DNA of 64,000 nt from Candidatus Parvarchaeota archaeon UBA573 (GTDB lineage: Archaea > Nanobdellota > Nanobdellia > Parvarchaeales > Parvarchaeaceae): the NCBI GenBank assembly GCA_002502045.1, contig DAPE01000019.1, positions 28,210 to 92,209 of the forward strand. The letters run 5' to 3'. Numbering within the stretch: the stretch's first letter is position 1; each line of letters opens with the position of its first letter. Under the pieces are notes generated by a model that did no database searches, was not told where the DNA came from, and saw nothing but the letters and a program-made list of their open reading frames with translations. Both the position numbers and the translations under genes were made by a program. Shown one piece after another: positions 35,109 through 43,937 of this stretch.

Positions 35109-35975
35109 TTACCCATTTATCAAATCAAATAAAGTATCTAACTGTGCCCTTTTTGCTTCAATCTGTGCCTTCATTTTCTTATATTCATCTTCACTTATTT
35201 TACCAGAAACAAAATTTCTTTCTAAGTCTGCAGATTCCTTCTCTATCTCTCTTAATTTGGTGTTTAGTTTGGTTGATCCTTGCGGCCCCATCGAAAGACT
35301 ATTTGACACATTGTTTGCCAATTGTCGTTTATCTAATTTATTTCCATATTTTCTTGACAGTTCACTATACATTTCTGTCATATCTCCTTCCAATTTAGAA
35401 TATGAGTCTTTATCCTTGAATTTACAGTCTCCTGCAAGAACTACTCTAACATTTGCGGATTCTTCTGTTGGGTCATAAACACCTATTATTTTTGCCCACA
35501 GGAATATTGGAACAATCTTTTTTATTTCAAAAAACAACAAAGCAAGCACAAAAAACGCTATCATTCCGTAAAGTACTAACGCAGATGACGAATAGCTAAA
35601 GTGCGTTATATTAGTGTAGATATTTGTTCTGTATGAGACTAAAAGTAATGCTAAAAGGATTACGCCGATTATAAGGCATGCTTTCCAGGCAATTGGGTAT
35701 TTTGAGCCTTTTTTATTATCTTTCGCGCTTTTCAATAGTGCCCTTATAGGTTTTGCGTTTCCTCCGCGAAAGGTTTCTTCTAATTCATTATCTTGGAATT
35801 TTGCAAGTTCATTTAGTAATATCTTATAATCCATATCTGTCATGTATTCAGATACTTGGTTTCTTAATACTTGTGGATCATCACTTTTAATGTAAAGATC
35901 ATAGAACACATGTCTTTTCTCTAATTCTTGAGTATCAAATTCTTTTTCGTAGTTCTTTATGCTGAAGCCAATCAT
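35109..35975 (-). CDS. Two-TM protein with C-terminal SHOCT-like helix pair
   Basis: 288 residues, not recognised over its full length. A charged cytoplasmic N-terminus (~1-95), two membrane helices (~96-118 and ~130-155), a soluble region with a coiled coil (~185-250), and a final segment LERNFVSGKISEDEYKKMKA that resembles the short SHOCT domain often found at the end of membrane or phage-related proteins. Both termini are predicted on the same side. Stand-alone gene, divergent from the nuo operon across ~100 nt. The role may be envelope homeostasis, but this is only a guess. Confidence 0.65.
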   Translation of the reverse strand: MIGFSIKNYEKEFDTQELEKRHVFYDLYIKSDDPQVLRNQVSEYMTDMDYKILLNELAKFQDNELEETFRGGNAKPIRALLKSAKDNKKGSKYPIAWKACLIIGVILLALLLVSYRTNIYTNITHFSYSSSALVLYGMIAFFVLALLFFEIKKIVPIFLWAKIIGVYDPTEESANVRVVLAGDCKFKDKDSYSKLEGDMTEMYSELSRKYGNKLDKRQLANNVSNSLSMGPQGSTKLNTKLREIEKESADLERNFVSGKISEDEYKKMKAQIEAKRAQLDTLFDLING

Positions 35976-36046
35976 AAAAATATATGATTTCGTTTAAATA
36001 AATAAGTATTATTTGCATTATAACGTTTGATTATAGCACTAAAACC

Positions 36047-36060
36047 ATTTATTTAAAAAA
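36047..36060 (+). promoter_or_regulatory. TATA-like box of the nuoJKLMN operon
   Basis: ATTTATTTAAAAAA, about 24 nt before the nuoJ ATG at 36076, suggests a leaderless transcript and shows that this membrane-arm operon starts at nuoJ. Confidence 0.5.
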
Positions 36061-36075
36061 ATACTAACTAATCAA

Positions 36076-36552
36076 ATGGATTTAGGATCTATTGGGTTTT
36101 TGGTAATATCTGCGCTGCTTATATCTACAGCTATACTTATGGTATCCACTAAAAACCTTATACACTCTCTTTTATACATGTTCATGTTTGTAATCTCTGT
36201 AACTGCAATGATTCTTTATTTAAATGCAGTCTTTTTAGGTATAGCAGAGCTTATAATATATAATGGAGGAATAGTACTTTTGTTAGCCATTGGCATAAGC
36301 TCAATGCCAGAGGGCACTGTAAAAAGGATAAATTCCAAGCTCTCGTTTGCTCTTCCAGTAATAGTTCTTGCAGTTACCTCGTTTCTACTTTTGAAAATGC
36401 CTTCTAGTTCATATTCTTCTAGTTTAAATTACACAAATTTCGGAACATACTTCTTCCAAAATTACGCAGGCTTGCTTCTAGTTCTTGCTTTTACCGCAAT
36501 AGCGAGTATATTCTCAACAATATATATTATAAGTAAAGGTGAAAAAGTATGA
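36076..36552 (+). CDS. nuoJ: NADH dehydrogenase-like (complex I) subunit J
   Basis: 158 residues with five hydrophobic helices. The conserved helix-3 segment NAVFLGIAELIIYNGGIVLLLAIGISSM matches NuoJ (usual motif AEFxaxxQVIVYVGAIxVLxLF), read in parts. Part of the membrane arm next to the quinone site. First gene of the nuoJKLMN operon. No nuoH or nuoI precedes it; the flanking gene is on the other strand. Confidence 0.88.
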   Translation: MDLGSIGFLVISALLISTAILMVSTKNLIHSLLYMFMFVISVTAMILYLNAVFLGIAELIIYNGGIVLLLAIGISSMPEGTVKRINSKLSFALPVIVLAVTSFLLLKMPSSSYSSSLNYTNFGTYFFQNYAGLLLVLAFTAIASIFSTIYIISKGEKV

Positions 36553-36851
36553 TACCCGAAGAATATTTCCTGCTGCTTACAAGTATACTTTTTGTTATTG
36601 GGATTTACGGTATATTATCAAGGAGAGAAGGGATATCCATTATCATCTCTTCAGAAATTATAGTTAATGCGGCGATAATAAACTTTGTATCTGCTGCTAA
36701 TTTTTATTCAGCATTGAATGGAATAAGCTACGCGTTGATAACTCTAATAATGATAGTATTTGAAACAGTCGTTTTTATCGCTTTAATGGTGATCTTCTCA
36801 AGAAAGACAGGTTCTCTTTCAATATCCAAGTTAGGGAGGTATAAAGGTTAA
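36549..36851 (+). CDS. nuoK: Complex I subunit K
   Basis: 100 residues, three membrane helices, the normal NuoK size and homologous to MrpC. The conserved membrane Glu occurs in SSEIIVNAAIINF, and the third helix ALITLIMIVFETVVFIALMVIF carries the second Glu. Both are thought to relay protons. Start overlaps nuoJ by 4 nt (ATGA). Confidence 0.92.
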   Translation: MIPEEYFLLLTSILFVIGIYGILSRREGISIIISSEIIVNAAIINFVSAANFYSALNGISYALITLIMIVFETVVFIALMVIFSRKTGSLSISKLGRYKG

Positions 36852-36852
36852 T

Positions 36853-38604
36853 ATGCTATACTTAATTCTGATACCATTGCTTATTTCTGCCATTTTAATA
36901 CCCCTACTGAAGGAAAGGAAGAGGCTAAGTTGGTTAGTTGCTTTGTCTGCAACTTTAGTATCCTTCCTGCTTTCAATTTTCTTCTTTATTTTATATTTTA
37001 ATAAAAATGTAATAGAAAGTTATAACTGGTTCTCATTTGGGGGTTTATCTTTCTCCTTGTCATTTATTGGAAACAATCTGACAATTTTCATGGCTTTACT
37101 TGTTTCATTTATATCAATAATGGTTCTTTTGTTTGCAGGCGCTTATATAAAAAAGGAAAAGCAGGCCCGTTTCTATTCTGAGATGTCTTTTTTTATATTT
37201 TCTATGCTAGGTCTAGTTCTATCAAATAGCTTGCTTTTATTTTTTATATTTTGGGAATTTGTAGGCATAACCTCTTATCTTCTTATTGGATTTTGGTATG
37301 ATCGGGAAGGGCCGGCTGTATCAAGTAAGAAAGCACTTCTAATAACAAGAGTAGGAGATCTTTCATTCCTCACTGCTATAATAATAATATTTTCTTCGAT
37401 CAAGACCTTTTCGATATCAACACTTCTGGTATCGATTTATTCTATGCCCACAACAGTAATAATATTAACCGGATCTCTTTTTACAATTGCAGCGCTTTCA
37501 AAAGCCGCTCAGTTCCCATTTTATACCTGGTTAATAGATGCTATGGAAGGTCCTACTCCAGTAAGTTCTTTGCTTCATTCTGCTACAATGGTTGCAGCAG
37601 GTGCTTACCTGTTAGTAAGGCTGCTTCCGCTTATTTCTGCAGCCGGCCTTCAGAATCTAATAGTTATTTTAGGATTTGTTACCGCATTTATTGGTGCATT
37701 ATTAGGTTTAAGAGAAAGGCATCTGAAAAAGATACTTGCTTATTCAACGATAGAAAGCTTGGCTTTCATGTTTATAGCTATAGGCACTTTGAATGCAGGA
37801 GGAGCTATATTTTACTTATTTACACATGCAGTTTTCAAGTCAATGCTTTTTGTAATAAGCGGGGCGCTTGCGCTTACATTTGGAACATATGACCTATATG
37901 AACTCAGCAAAAATAAGTTAGGAGGTATCTGGCTTACTATACCTTCTTTTATTGGTTTTGCTTCAATTTCTGCCATCCCTCCCTTTATGAGTTTTTTCGC
38001 CCATTCTGCACTTACATATAATTTCAATATATTCGAGAATATAGCATTTATTTTTGTAGCGTTTCTCACTGCGCTTTTTTCCTTTAGAGCGTTTTTTGTT
38101 ATTTTTAGGATTAAGGCAACTAAAGGGATAAAAAAAGAATTTAATCTTCTCTTCCCTATAATATTACTTTCGATTATATCTACTATAGGGGGGATCTTCT
38201 TGTTCTTTTTCAAGGATATAATAACTATTGAATACTCATTTGATATTTTCTCATTTATAGCACTTGCTTCAACTTTGTTTGGGGTATTTGTTTCGTATGA
38301 GTTCTTTTATTTAAAGAAAGGCCAGTCATTTGTATCTAAAATGAATAGTTTAGGGTCAAAGCTTGCAAACTACAGGTATGAAAAATTTATAATCGCCGTA
38401 GGGAATGCAATTTCAGATTTAGGTTTTTACTTCGGAAAGTTTGATTTTATGTTTTCGAACGCGATGTCCAGAGCTGCAGAATCGACCTTTGTATTATCCT
38501 CTAAAACAAGAGAAATTGAAAATGGAGATTCATTCAGGTATATAACAGCTGTTATTATAGGATTGACTGTTATTATACTAGTTGCGGTGGTTTTTGTATG
38601 GTAA
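36853..38604 (+). CDS. nuoL: Complex I subunit L (antiporter-like)
   Basis: 583 residues, about 15-16 membrane helices. The antiporter core has FWEFVGITSYLLIGFWYDR (key Glu), SKAAQFPFYTWLIDAMEGPTPVSSLLHSATMV (key Lys, read in parts) and KKILAYSTIESLAFMFIAIG (second Lys). The C-terminal part has the amphipathic lateral helix region (~490-545) and a last TM anchor (ITAVIIGLTVIILVAVVFVW), so it is a real NuoL rather than an M or N. Overlaps the nuoM start by 7 nt. Confidence 0.95.
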   Translation: MLYLILIPLLISAILIPLLKERKRLSWLVALSATLVSFLLSIFFFILYFNKNVIESYNWFSFGGLSFSLSFIGNNLTIFMALLVSFISIMVLLFAGAYIKKEKQARFYSEMSFFIFSMLGLVLSNSLLLFFIFWEFVGITSYLLIGFWYDREGPAVSSKKALLITRVGDLSFLTAIIIIFSSIKTFSISTLLVSIYSMPTTVIILTGSLFTIAALSKAAQFPFYTWLIDAMEGPTPVSSLLHSATMVAAGAYLLVRLLPLISAAGLQNLIVILGFVTAFIGALLGLRERHLKKILAYSTIESLAFMFIAIGTLNAGGAIFYLFTHAVFKSMLFVISGALALTFGTYDLYELSKNKLGGIWLTIPSFIGFASISAIPPFMSFFAHSALTYNFNIFENIAFIFVAFLTALFSFRAFFVIFRIKATKGIKKEFNLLFPIILLSIISTIGGIFLFFFKDIITIEYSFDIFSFIALASTLFGVFVSYEFFYLKKGQSFVSKMNSLGSKLANYRYEKFIIAVGNAISDLGFYFGKFDFMFSNAMSRAAESTFVLSSKTREIENGDSFRYITAVIIGLTVIILVAVVFVW

Positions 38605-40010
38605 ACTTAACACTCCTTTTGATTGTTCCAGCATTAGGCATACTCTTAATTATATTAAGAAGATTTTATGAAAAGTTCGTTTCTCCAGAAATAATTGTAT
38701 TTTCTGTTATGGTATTGAATGCCATTTTGTTTGGATTAGGTTTGGTTTTTGGTTTTGGTAATTTTAGTGTAAATATAAACTCAAGTATAAGTTTAGCATT
38801 TTCTCTCCAAGAGAATTTCATAACCATACCATTTCTTTTTCTTGCAACGGTCGTGCCTCTTGCTATACTGTTGTTTGCTGTGAAGGAAATAAAAGAAAGT
38901 AAGGATATTTTCTATATTTTTTATCTTCTTGTTTACCTATCAGTTATATCCGTTTTTATATCCTCTAATCTGTTAATATTCTTTGTTTTTTGGGAGGTCG
39001 CAGTTCTATCCCTTTTCTTTATTACAGGATTATGGGGAGACAAGAAAAAAGGAAAGAAAGCCGCAATGAAATTTTTAGTGTTTACACAGTTTGGAAGTCT
39101 CACTTTACTTGCAGTCTTTATACTTCTTTTTCTTTACACCGGCAGTTTCAATTTTTCTGTAATTGCATCAAAAATGTCTTTGTTGCCTTCTTATATTGAG
39201 TACATCGCATTTTTCCTTCTTCTTATAACAGTTATGATAAAGATGCCAATATTTCCGTTGCATGGTTGGCTTTTAGATTCCTACTATTATTCCCCTTCTT
39301 CTGGAACAATGTTCTTGTCAAGCATGCTTTCAAAATTAGGAGGATTTGCCTTTATTCTATTTGGTTTTGGTCTTTTTAGAAATGTGCTAATTGCCTTTCG
39401 TTTGCCGCTTATTTCTTTAGGAGTTTTTACTGCTGTATACATTGCATTTACAGCTTCTGGTCAAAAGGACCTGAAAAAACTTCTTTCTTATTCAAGTATG
39501 TTTTATATGGCCCTGATTTTTATAGGAGTATCTTCTGGGGTTAATACTGCTATTGCAGGTTCTATTTTATTGATGGTAAGTCATGCTTTCATAATAACGT
39601 TGTTGTTTGGAGTTTCGTATATACTACTAAAGAGGACAGGTACAAATGAGATGGAAAGTATGGGAGGTATTATGTCGAAGATGCCGATACTTTCTTTTTT
39701 CTTGGTATTTGGCATATTTGCAAGTCTAGGCATACCTGGTTTATCTAATTTTCCCGGAGAACTCTTGATATTTATAGGTTCATATAGTGTTGCAGGGATA
39801 TCTCTTATCGCTATATTCGGAATAATGCTATCAACTAATTATTATCTAAGGGTTATTAAACAGTCTTTATTTGGGCAATTAAAAAAGACATTTGCAAGTT
39901 TGAAGGATATATCAAGGGCCGAAGTAATAACTATGGGTTTCTTGTCGTTTTTTATACTTTTAATTGGATTATTCCCTTCATTATTACTAAACACCCTTGG
40001 AGGATTATAA
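38598..40010 (+). CDS. nuoM: Complex I subunit M (antiporter-like)
   Basis: 470 residues, about 14 membrane helices. Contains FFVFWEVAVLSLFFITGLWGD (Glu of the antiporter pair) and ITVMIKMPIFPLHGWLLDSY. The usual HTWLPDAH element is changed to HGWLLDSY, so the loop after the conserved Lys is divergent. KDLKKLLSYSSMFYMALIFIG gives the second Lys. Identified as M by its place between L and N and by length. Confidence 0.92.
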   Translation: MVNLTLLLIVPALGILLIILRRFYEKFVSPEIIVFSVMVLNAILFGLGLVFGFGNFSVNINSSISLAFSLQENFITIPFLFLATVVPLAILLFAVKEIKESKDIFYIFYLLVYLSVISVFISSNLLIFFVFWEVAVLSLFFITGLWGDKKKGKKAAMKFLVFTQFGSLTLLAVFILLFLYTGSFNFSVIASKMSLLPSYIEYIAFFLLLITVMIKMPIFPLHGWLLDSYYYSPSSGTMFLSSMLSKLGGFAFILFGFGLFRNVLIAFRLPLISLGVFTAVYIAFTASGQKDLKKLLSYSSMFYMALIFIGVSSGVNTAIAGSILLMVSHAFIITLLFGVSYILLKRTGTNEMESMGGIMSKMPILSFFLVFGIFASLGIPGLSNFPGELLIFIGSYSVAGISLIAIFGIMLSTNYYLRVIKQSLFGQLKKTFASLKDISRAEVITMGFLSFFILLIGLFPSLLLNTLGGL

Positions 40011-40011
40011 A

Positions 40012-41364
40012 ATGGAATACCTAAATCCACAATACGTTTTATTTGCTGGGATACTAGCTATTATACTTCTTGATTTTTTAAGGCATAGTGCAAAAAGTGA
40101 TAAGAAGGCCTTTTTGCATTATCTAACTGCCGCTGTTTTTGGCCTTGCATTTATTTTTGATATTTTGTACGGCAATATGGATATAAGCTTGTTTTCGGAA
40201 GTTTCTTATTCTCAGTTTGTGGTCGGCTTTATGTTATTTATCTCATTTTTTGTATATCTATTTATAATATCAGATAAGAATGATCATAGTATTGCATTAG
40301 ATATATCCTACCTATCTGCTGTTCTTGGTTCAACGCTTGTGGTAATATCAAGCAATTTAATCTCCTTATTTTTATCAATCGAGTTACTATCAATAGCGTC
40401 ATATGCATTGGTTTACATGTATAAATCAGGGAATGCACTAGAAGGCGCTGTAAAATATCTTTCAACTGGCATAATCTCAATGGTTATTTTGATCTTTGGA
40501 ATATCGCTTATATATGCTGGGGCAGGTACACTGTCTTTCTCTTCCCTGCACGTAATTTCGTATCTCCCATTTATTGCTGGTGTTGCAATAGTTATAGCAG
40601 GGCTTGGATTTAAATCAACATTGGTTCCTTTTCACATGTGGGCTCCTGATACTTATGAGGCCTCAAAAAGCTCTGTTACAGCATTTATATCTTCTGTATC
40701 CAAAGCAGCAGGCTTAATTGCAATGATAAGAATATTTTTCTTTGCATTGCCAGTTTCTTCAGCATTTGTAACGGTTCTTTTCCTTTCAATAGCTCTTATA
40801 ACAATCTTTTTGAGCGCATTTCTTGCGTCTGTGCAAGACAGGATAAAGAGAATACTTGCGTATTCAAGCATTTCACAGGCAGGTTTTGCATTCATAAGCA
40901 TAGCAGTTCTTACAACAAGAGGGATAAATGCTGCAATATTTTATATATTTGCATTTGCAGTAGCAGATGCAATAGTGTTCCTTGCATATGATATGTTTGA
41001 GAACAAAAAGATTATCTATAAAAAACAAAGCAATTCAATTACGCAAGTTTCAAGGATAAGTGCAATAGCTTTTTTTATAGGAATATTGTCACTTGCAGGG
41101 TTTCCACCGACAATAGGATTTTTTGGAAAGCTTTTAATCTTTTATGCCTTGTTTAGCAGTGGTTACTTTTTAGTTGTTATACTTACATTTTTCGCTCTTC
41201 TGGTTTCTACTTTCTATTATTTTAATATACTGTCAGAAATGCATGTTGTTGATAAAATAATTAAAAATAAAAATAAAATAAAAATAAAAACCGAACAAAG
41301 GATAAAAGAAACAATCCTAATTATACTTACATTAGCTCTTTTTGTAGGGGTAATATTTGCATAA
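40012..41364 (+). CDS. nuoN: Complex I subunit N (antiporter-like)
   Basis: 450 residues, about 14 membrane helices. SIELLSIASYALVYMYKS (Glu), GLGFKSTLVPFHMWAPDTYE (Lys) and DRIKRILAYSSISQAGFAFIS (second Lys) are the NuoN landmarks. The frame opens at a TTG (39997), but GGAGG at 39999-40003 followed eight bases later by ATG at 40012 sets the start. It ends with a Lys/Ile-rich cytoplasmic stretch before the last helix. Last gene of the operon. Confidence 0.94.
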   Translation: MEYLNPQYVLFAGILAIILLDFLRHSAKSDKKAFLHYLTAAVFGLAFIFDILYGNMDISLFSEVSYSQFVVGFMLFISFFVYLFIISDKNDHSIALDISYLSAVLGSTLVVISSNLISLFLSIELLSIASYALVYMYKSGNALEGAVKYLSTGIISMVILIFGISLIYAGAGTLSFSSLHVISYLPFIAGVAIVIAGLGFKSTLVPFHMWAPDTYEASKSSVTAFISSVSKAAGLIAMIRIFFFALPVSSAFVTVLFLSIALITIFLSAFLASVQDRIKRILAYSSISQAGFAFISIAVLTTRGINAAIFYIFAFAVADAIVFLAYDMFENKKIIYKKQSNSITQVSRISAIAFFIGILSLAGFPPTIGFFGKLLIFYALFSSGYFLVVILTFFALLVSTFYYFNILSEMHVVDKIIKNKNKIKIKTEQRIKETILIILTLALFVGVIFA

Positions 41365-41397
41365 GTAAAGAATTATAATTAATATAAATTCTGCTTA

Positions 41398-42102
41398 ATG
41401 ATTCATATGGAAATAGAGGACTTTGATTTTAGATTCAAGAAGGGTTCTAGGGCCGTTTTTGTCGGAGATTATGCAATAGTTGGTGATATTCACCTCGGTT
41501 TCGAAGAAGAAATAAACGATTATGGTTACAATATCTGGGAAAAAACCGATGAAATAACTGGTAAATTAACAGCATTAAACTCAAAAAAACTTATTTTGTT
41601 AGGGGATATCCGTAAAGAGTACACTCAAATAAAACCAAAAGAGGGCGGTGTTCTAATTAAATTTTTCTCGAATTTATCCAACAATTTTGATGAAGTAATT
41701 TTAACAAAAGGAAATCATGATGGTGGAATAGAGAAGATAACTGGCAGGTTTAACAACATTTTTGTTAAAAACGAGTTTATACACAACAAAATCGGTTTTA
41801 TGCATGGACATGCATTTCCCTCGATGGAATTTATTAATAGTGTAAATACCCTCTGCATGAGCCACATACACCCTTCATTTACTTTTAAAGATTCAAATGG
41901 GGTAACATACAAAGAAGACTGCTTTTTAATGCTTAAAATAAAGCTGCCAAAAACTGAATATCCTTCATCTAAGCTAAAAAATGCTTTAGTTCTGCCAAAA
42001 TTTAATCCTTACATTGGAAGTTCTACAGAAATAAACAACAGGGGAATACTAAAATACTCCAAAATAGAAACAAGAATGACTTTAGATTTGGCAGTATTTT
42101 AA
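41398..42102 (+). CDS. Calcineurin-like metallophosphoesterase
   Basis: 234 residues. Metal ligand motifs in order: VGDIHLG (~28-34), LLGDIRK (~67-73), KGNHDGG (~101-107), MHGHAF (~138) and MSHIHPSF (~157). It resembles the archaeal ICC-like phosphoesterases (MJ0037 type), related to the phosphoesterase next to DNA ligase in bacteria. Substrate unknown. An in-frame ATG at 41407 is an alternative start. It begins 33 nt after nuoN and may be read through from that operon. Confidence 0.87.
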   Translation: MIHMEIEDFDFRFKKGSRAVFVGDYAIVGDIHLGFEEEINDYGYNIWEKTDEITGKLTALNSKKLILLGDIRKEYTQIKPKEGGVLIKFFSNLSNNFDEVILTKGNHDGGIEKITGRFNNIFVKNEFIHNKIGFMHGHAFPSMEFINSVNTLCMSHIHPSFTFKDSNGVTYKEDCFLMLKIKLPKTEYPSSKLKNALVLPKFNPYIGSSTEINNRGILKYSKIETRMTLDLAVF

Positions 42103-42111
42103 AAAGGAATG

Positions 42112-42121
42112 GTTATAAATT
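42112..42121 (+). promoter_or_regulatory. TATA-like box for the SPFH protein gene
   Basis: GTTATAAATT is centred about 26 nt before the ATG at 42143, again implying a leaderless mRNA. Confidence 0.5.
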
Positions 42122-42142
42122 AAAACCCTCCTTATAAATAAT

Positions 42143-43075
42143 ATGAGTCCAGGAGAGTTTTGGGTTTTTGTAATTGGTATACTAGCATTTATTGTGCTTT
42201 TTCTCTTGAGCATTTTTATCCCAAGCTTATTTTATGCGTTTATTCTCATTTTTATAATATTGTTAGCAGTAATCTTCTTTATCACTTTTGTAAAAAAATA
42301 CAGCCAGTTTGAAAGAGGCATAATATTTAGACTGGGAAAGTTTAATCGTATAGCTGGTCCTGGCTGGGCGATAGTATTACCTTTTTTCGAAGAGGAATAC
42401 AAAAAAGTAGATGTAAGAGTTAAAATGATGGAAATAACTTCATCAGACATATTTACTTCTGATGACCTGAAAATTTCCCTAGAAGGTACTATATATTATC
42501 AGATTGTGGACCCTGAAAAGGCGACTTTGCAGATCGACAATTATGGGCAAGGGTTGTCAAACTTAGTTCAGTCCGCAATAAGGAATGCAATAGCTTCTTT
42601 AACTATGAGGCAGGTTTTTGGCAGCCTTGACAGGCTAAATGACATACTTGCAGATGCAATAAGACATATGACCTGGAAGTGGGGTATAGATGTACCTTCT
42701 GTTCAGGTTAGATCAGTTTCTCCTTCAAATGAGGTTATACAAGCTATGCAGCAGCCGGAGATTGCGGCTAATTTGTTGCAGGCCCAGCGGTTTAAGGCTG
42801 AAGCACAGAAAATAGTTATGGAAGCTATAGGAGAAGGCAGCAAGTCACTGGATGATAAATCCATAGTGTATCTCTATCTTCAGGCCCTTAAGCAGATAGG
42901 TGAATCTAGCTCTTCAAAGATAGTACTACCAATGCAGTTTATGCAAAACGCAGGAAGCATGCTTGGCGGGATAGCAGGTCTTTCTACAACTGCGCTTGCT
43001 TCTTTAGGTGGACAGGAAAATGTTCAGAATGTTATAGATAAAATAAAAGAGAAGATATCTCAAGTAAATTCTTAA
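42143..43075 (+). CDS. SPFH/band 7 (slipin/stomatin-like) membrane protein
   Basis: 310 residues. An N-terminal hydrophobic hairpin (~7-50) precedes the SPFH domain (~55-215): FERGIIFRLGKFNRIAGPG, DLKISLEGTIYYQIVDP, SAIRNAIASLTMRQVFGSL and WGIDVPSVQVRSVSPSNEV. A short coiled coil follows (QAQRFKAEAQKIVMEAIGEG) with a Gly/Ala-rich tail. Such proteins form ring scaffolds that organise membrane microdomains. Its usual partner gene, an NfeD-type protease, is not adjacent. Converges with the HAD gene; both stops lie in one TTAA. Confidence 0.92.
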   Translation: MSPGEFWVFVIGILAFIVLFLLSIFIPSLFYAFILIFIILLAVIFFITFVKKYSQFERGIIFRLGKFNRIAGPGWAIVLPFFEEEYKKVDVRVKMMEITSSDIFTSDDLKISLEGTIYYQIVDPEKATLQIDNYGQGLSNLVQSAIRNAIASLTMRQVFGSLDRLNDILADAIRHMTWKWGIDVPSVQVRSVSPSNEVIQAMQQPEIAANLLQAQRFKAEAQKIVMEAIGEGSKSLDDKSIVYLYLQALKQIGESSSSKIVLPMQFMQNAGSMLGGIAGLSTTALASLGGQENVQNVIDKIKEKISQVNS

Positions 43076-43785
43076 TTTAATTGATCTAATATTCTATATA
43101 TCTCTTGTAAGTTCTCTATTACAAAATCAGGTTTACTTTTAGAGATTTTATGTTTTTCTTCGTTGTATTTGTCAAAAAGCACAGTCTTCATACCTGCCGC
43201 CTTTGCATTGTCTATGTCTATTTCTGGAGTATCACCTACAAATAATACCTCATCTATTTTAAGTTTCAGCATTGCAGCTGTTTTTTTAAAAGCATTAGGG
43301 TCATGTTTACTTTCCAGTATATTATTTCTTGCAATTACCTTTACATCAAACTTTCCATTGTAGTCAAATTTATCTAGAGTTGTTTTTTTAAGGCCAGGGT
43401 AAAGACCTTCTCCCGTTAATATTCCTATCTTTAAATTCCTCTTTTTAAGTCCATTCAATACCTCGTCTACTCCCTCTGTAAACTCCATCCGGTTAATAAG
43501 GTGGCTCTCAAAAATTTCTGAATATATATCTATTTGTTTTGCGTCTATGTCTAAACCACTTTCTTCTGCAAATATCTCATAGAAAAGTCGTTTGTATCTT
43601 TTAAGAGGGTCTACACGATCAAACTTTTTTTGGACTTTTTTCTTTATACTATCAAAGGTTTTCAAATCCATTGTTTTAAAATCTTCTTGCATCTTATTTA
43701 AAATTAATTTATTAGCGTTGTCTATTGTTTTTGAAGAATTTATCAAGGTGTTATCAAAATCGAATATTATTCCTTTTATTTTCAT
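43072..43785 (-). CDS. HAD-superfamily hydrolase
   Basis: 237 residues. Motif I is FDFDNTLI (Asp9, Asp11), motif II lies in IGILTGEG, motif III is the Lys in ESKHDPNAFKKTA, and motif IV is FVGDTPEIDIDNAKAAG. The helical cap lies between ~20 and 95. The pattern fits phosphoglycolate phosphatase or other small-molecule phosphatases; substrate not determined. It ends next to a tRNA-Thr gene on the same strand, 12 nt away. Confidence 0.88.
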   Translation of the reverse strand: MKIKGIIFDFDNTLINSSKTIDNANKLILNKMQEDFKTMDLKTFDSIKKKVQKKFDRVDPLKRYKRLFYEIFAEESGLDIDAKQIDIYSEIFESHLINRMEFTEGVDEVLNGLKKRNLKIGILTGEGLYPGLKKTTLDKFDYNGKFDVKVIARNNILESKHDPNAFKKTAAMLKLKIDEVLFVGDTPEIDIDNAKAAGMKTVLFDKYNEEKHKISKSKPDFVIENLQEIYRILDQLN

Positions 43786-43796
43786 ATTATTAAATA

Positions 43797-43868
43797 AGCC
43801 TCCGACGGGTGCTGGCCCCGCGACCTTCTGCTTACAAGGCAGACGCTCTACCGCTGAGCTACGGAGGC
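43797..43868 (-). tRNA. tRNA-Thr(UGU) with aberrant T-loop
   Basis: 72 nt with discriminator U73. Acceptor GCCTCCG/CGGAGGC, D-arm GCTC-AGCGGTA-GAGC and anticodon arm TCTGC-CTTGTAA-GCAGA (UGU) are all perfect. The T-stem GCGGG/CCCGT has one G-U pair, but the T-loop is GCCAGCA in place of the canonical TTCRANY. It therefore lacks U54, U55 and A58; only C56 remains. The rest of the molecule is intact, so it does not look like a decaying pseudogene. No intron and no encoded CCA. Confidence 0.9.
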
Positions 43869-43937
43869 TTAATAAATCTAATTTAATAGTCTATTACATT
43901 CAAGTAAACTTATATATTTTATGTTTGTTGTTAATTT

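Noticed and set aside
37812-38213. 133-codon minus-strand frame within nuoL
   Set aside because: Antisense of membrane helices, no independent evidence.
43797-43868. tRNA-Thr(UGU) as a pseudogene
   Set aside because: All four stems and the anticodon loop are intact and the discriminator fits archaeal tRNA-Thr; only the T-loop is odd, so it is kept as a gene with a flag.
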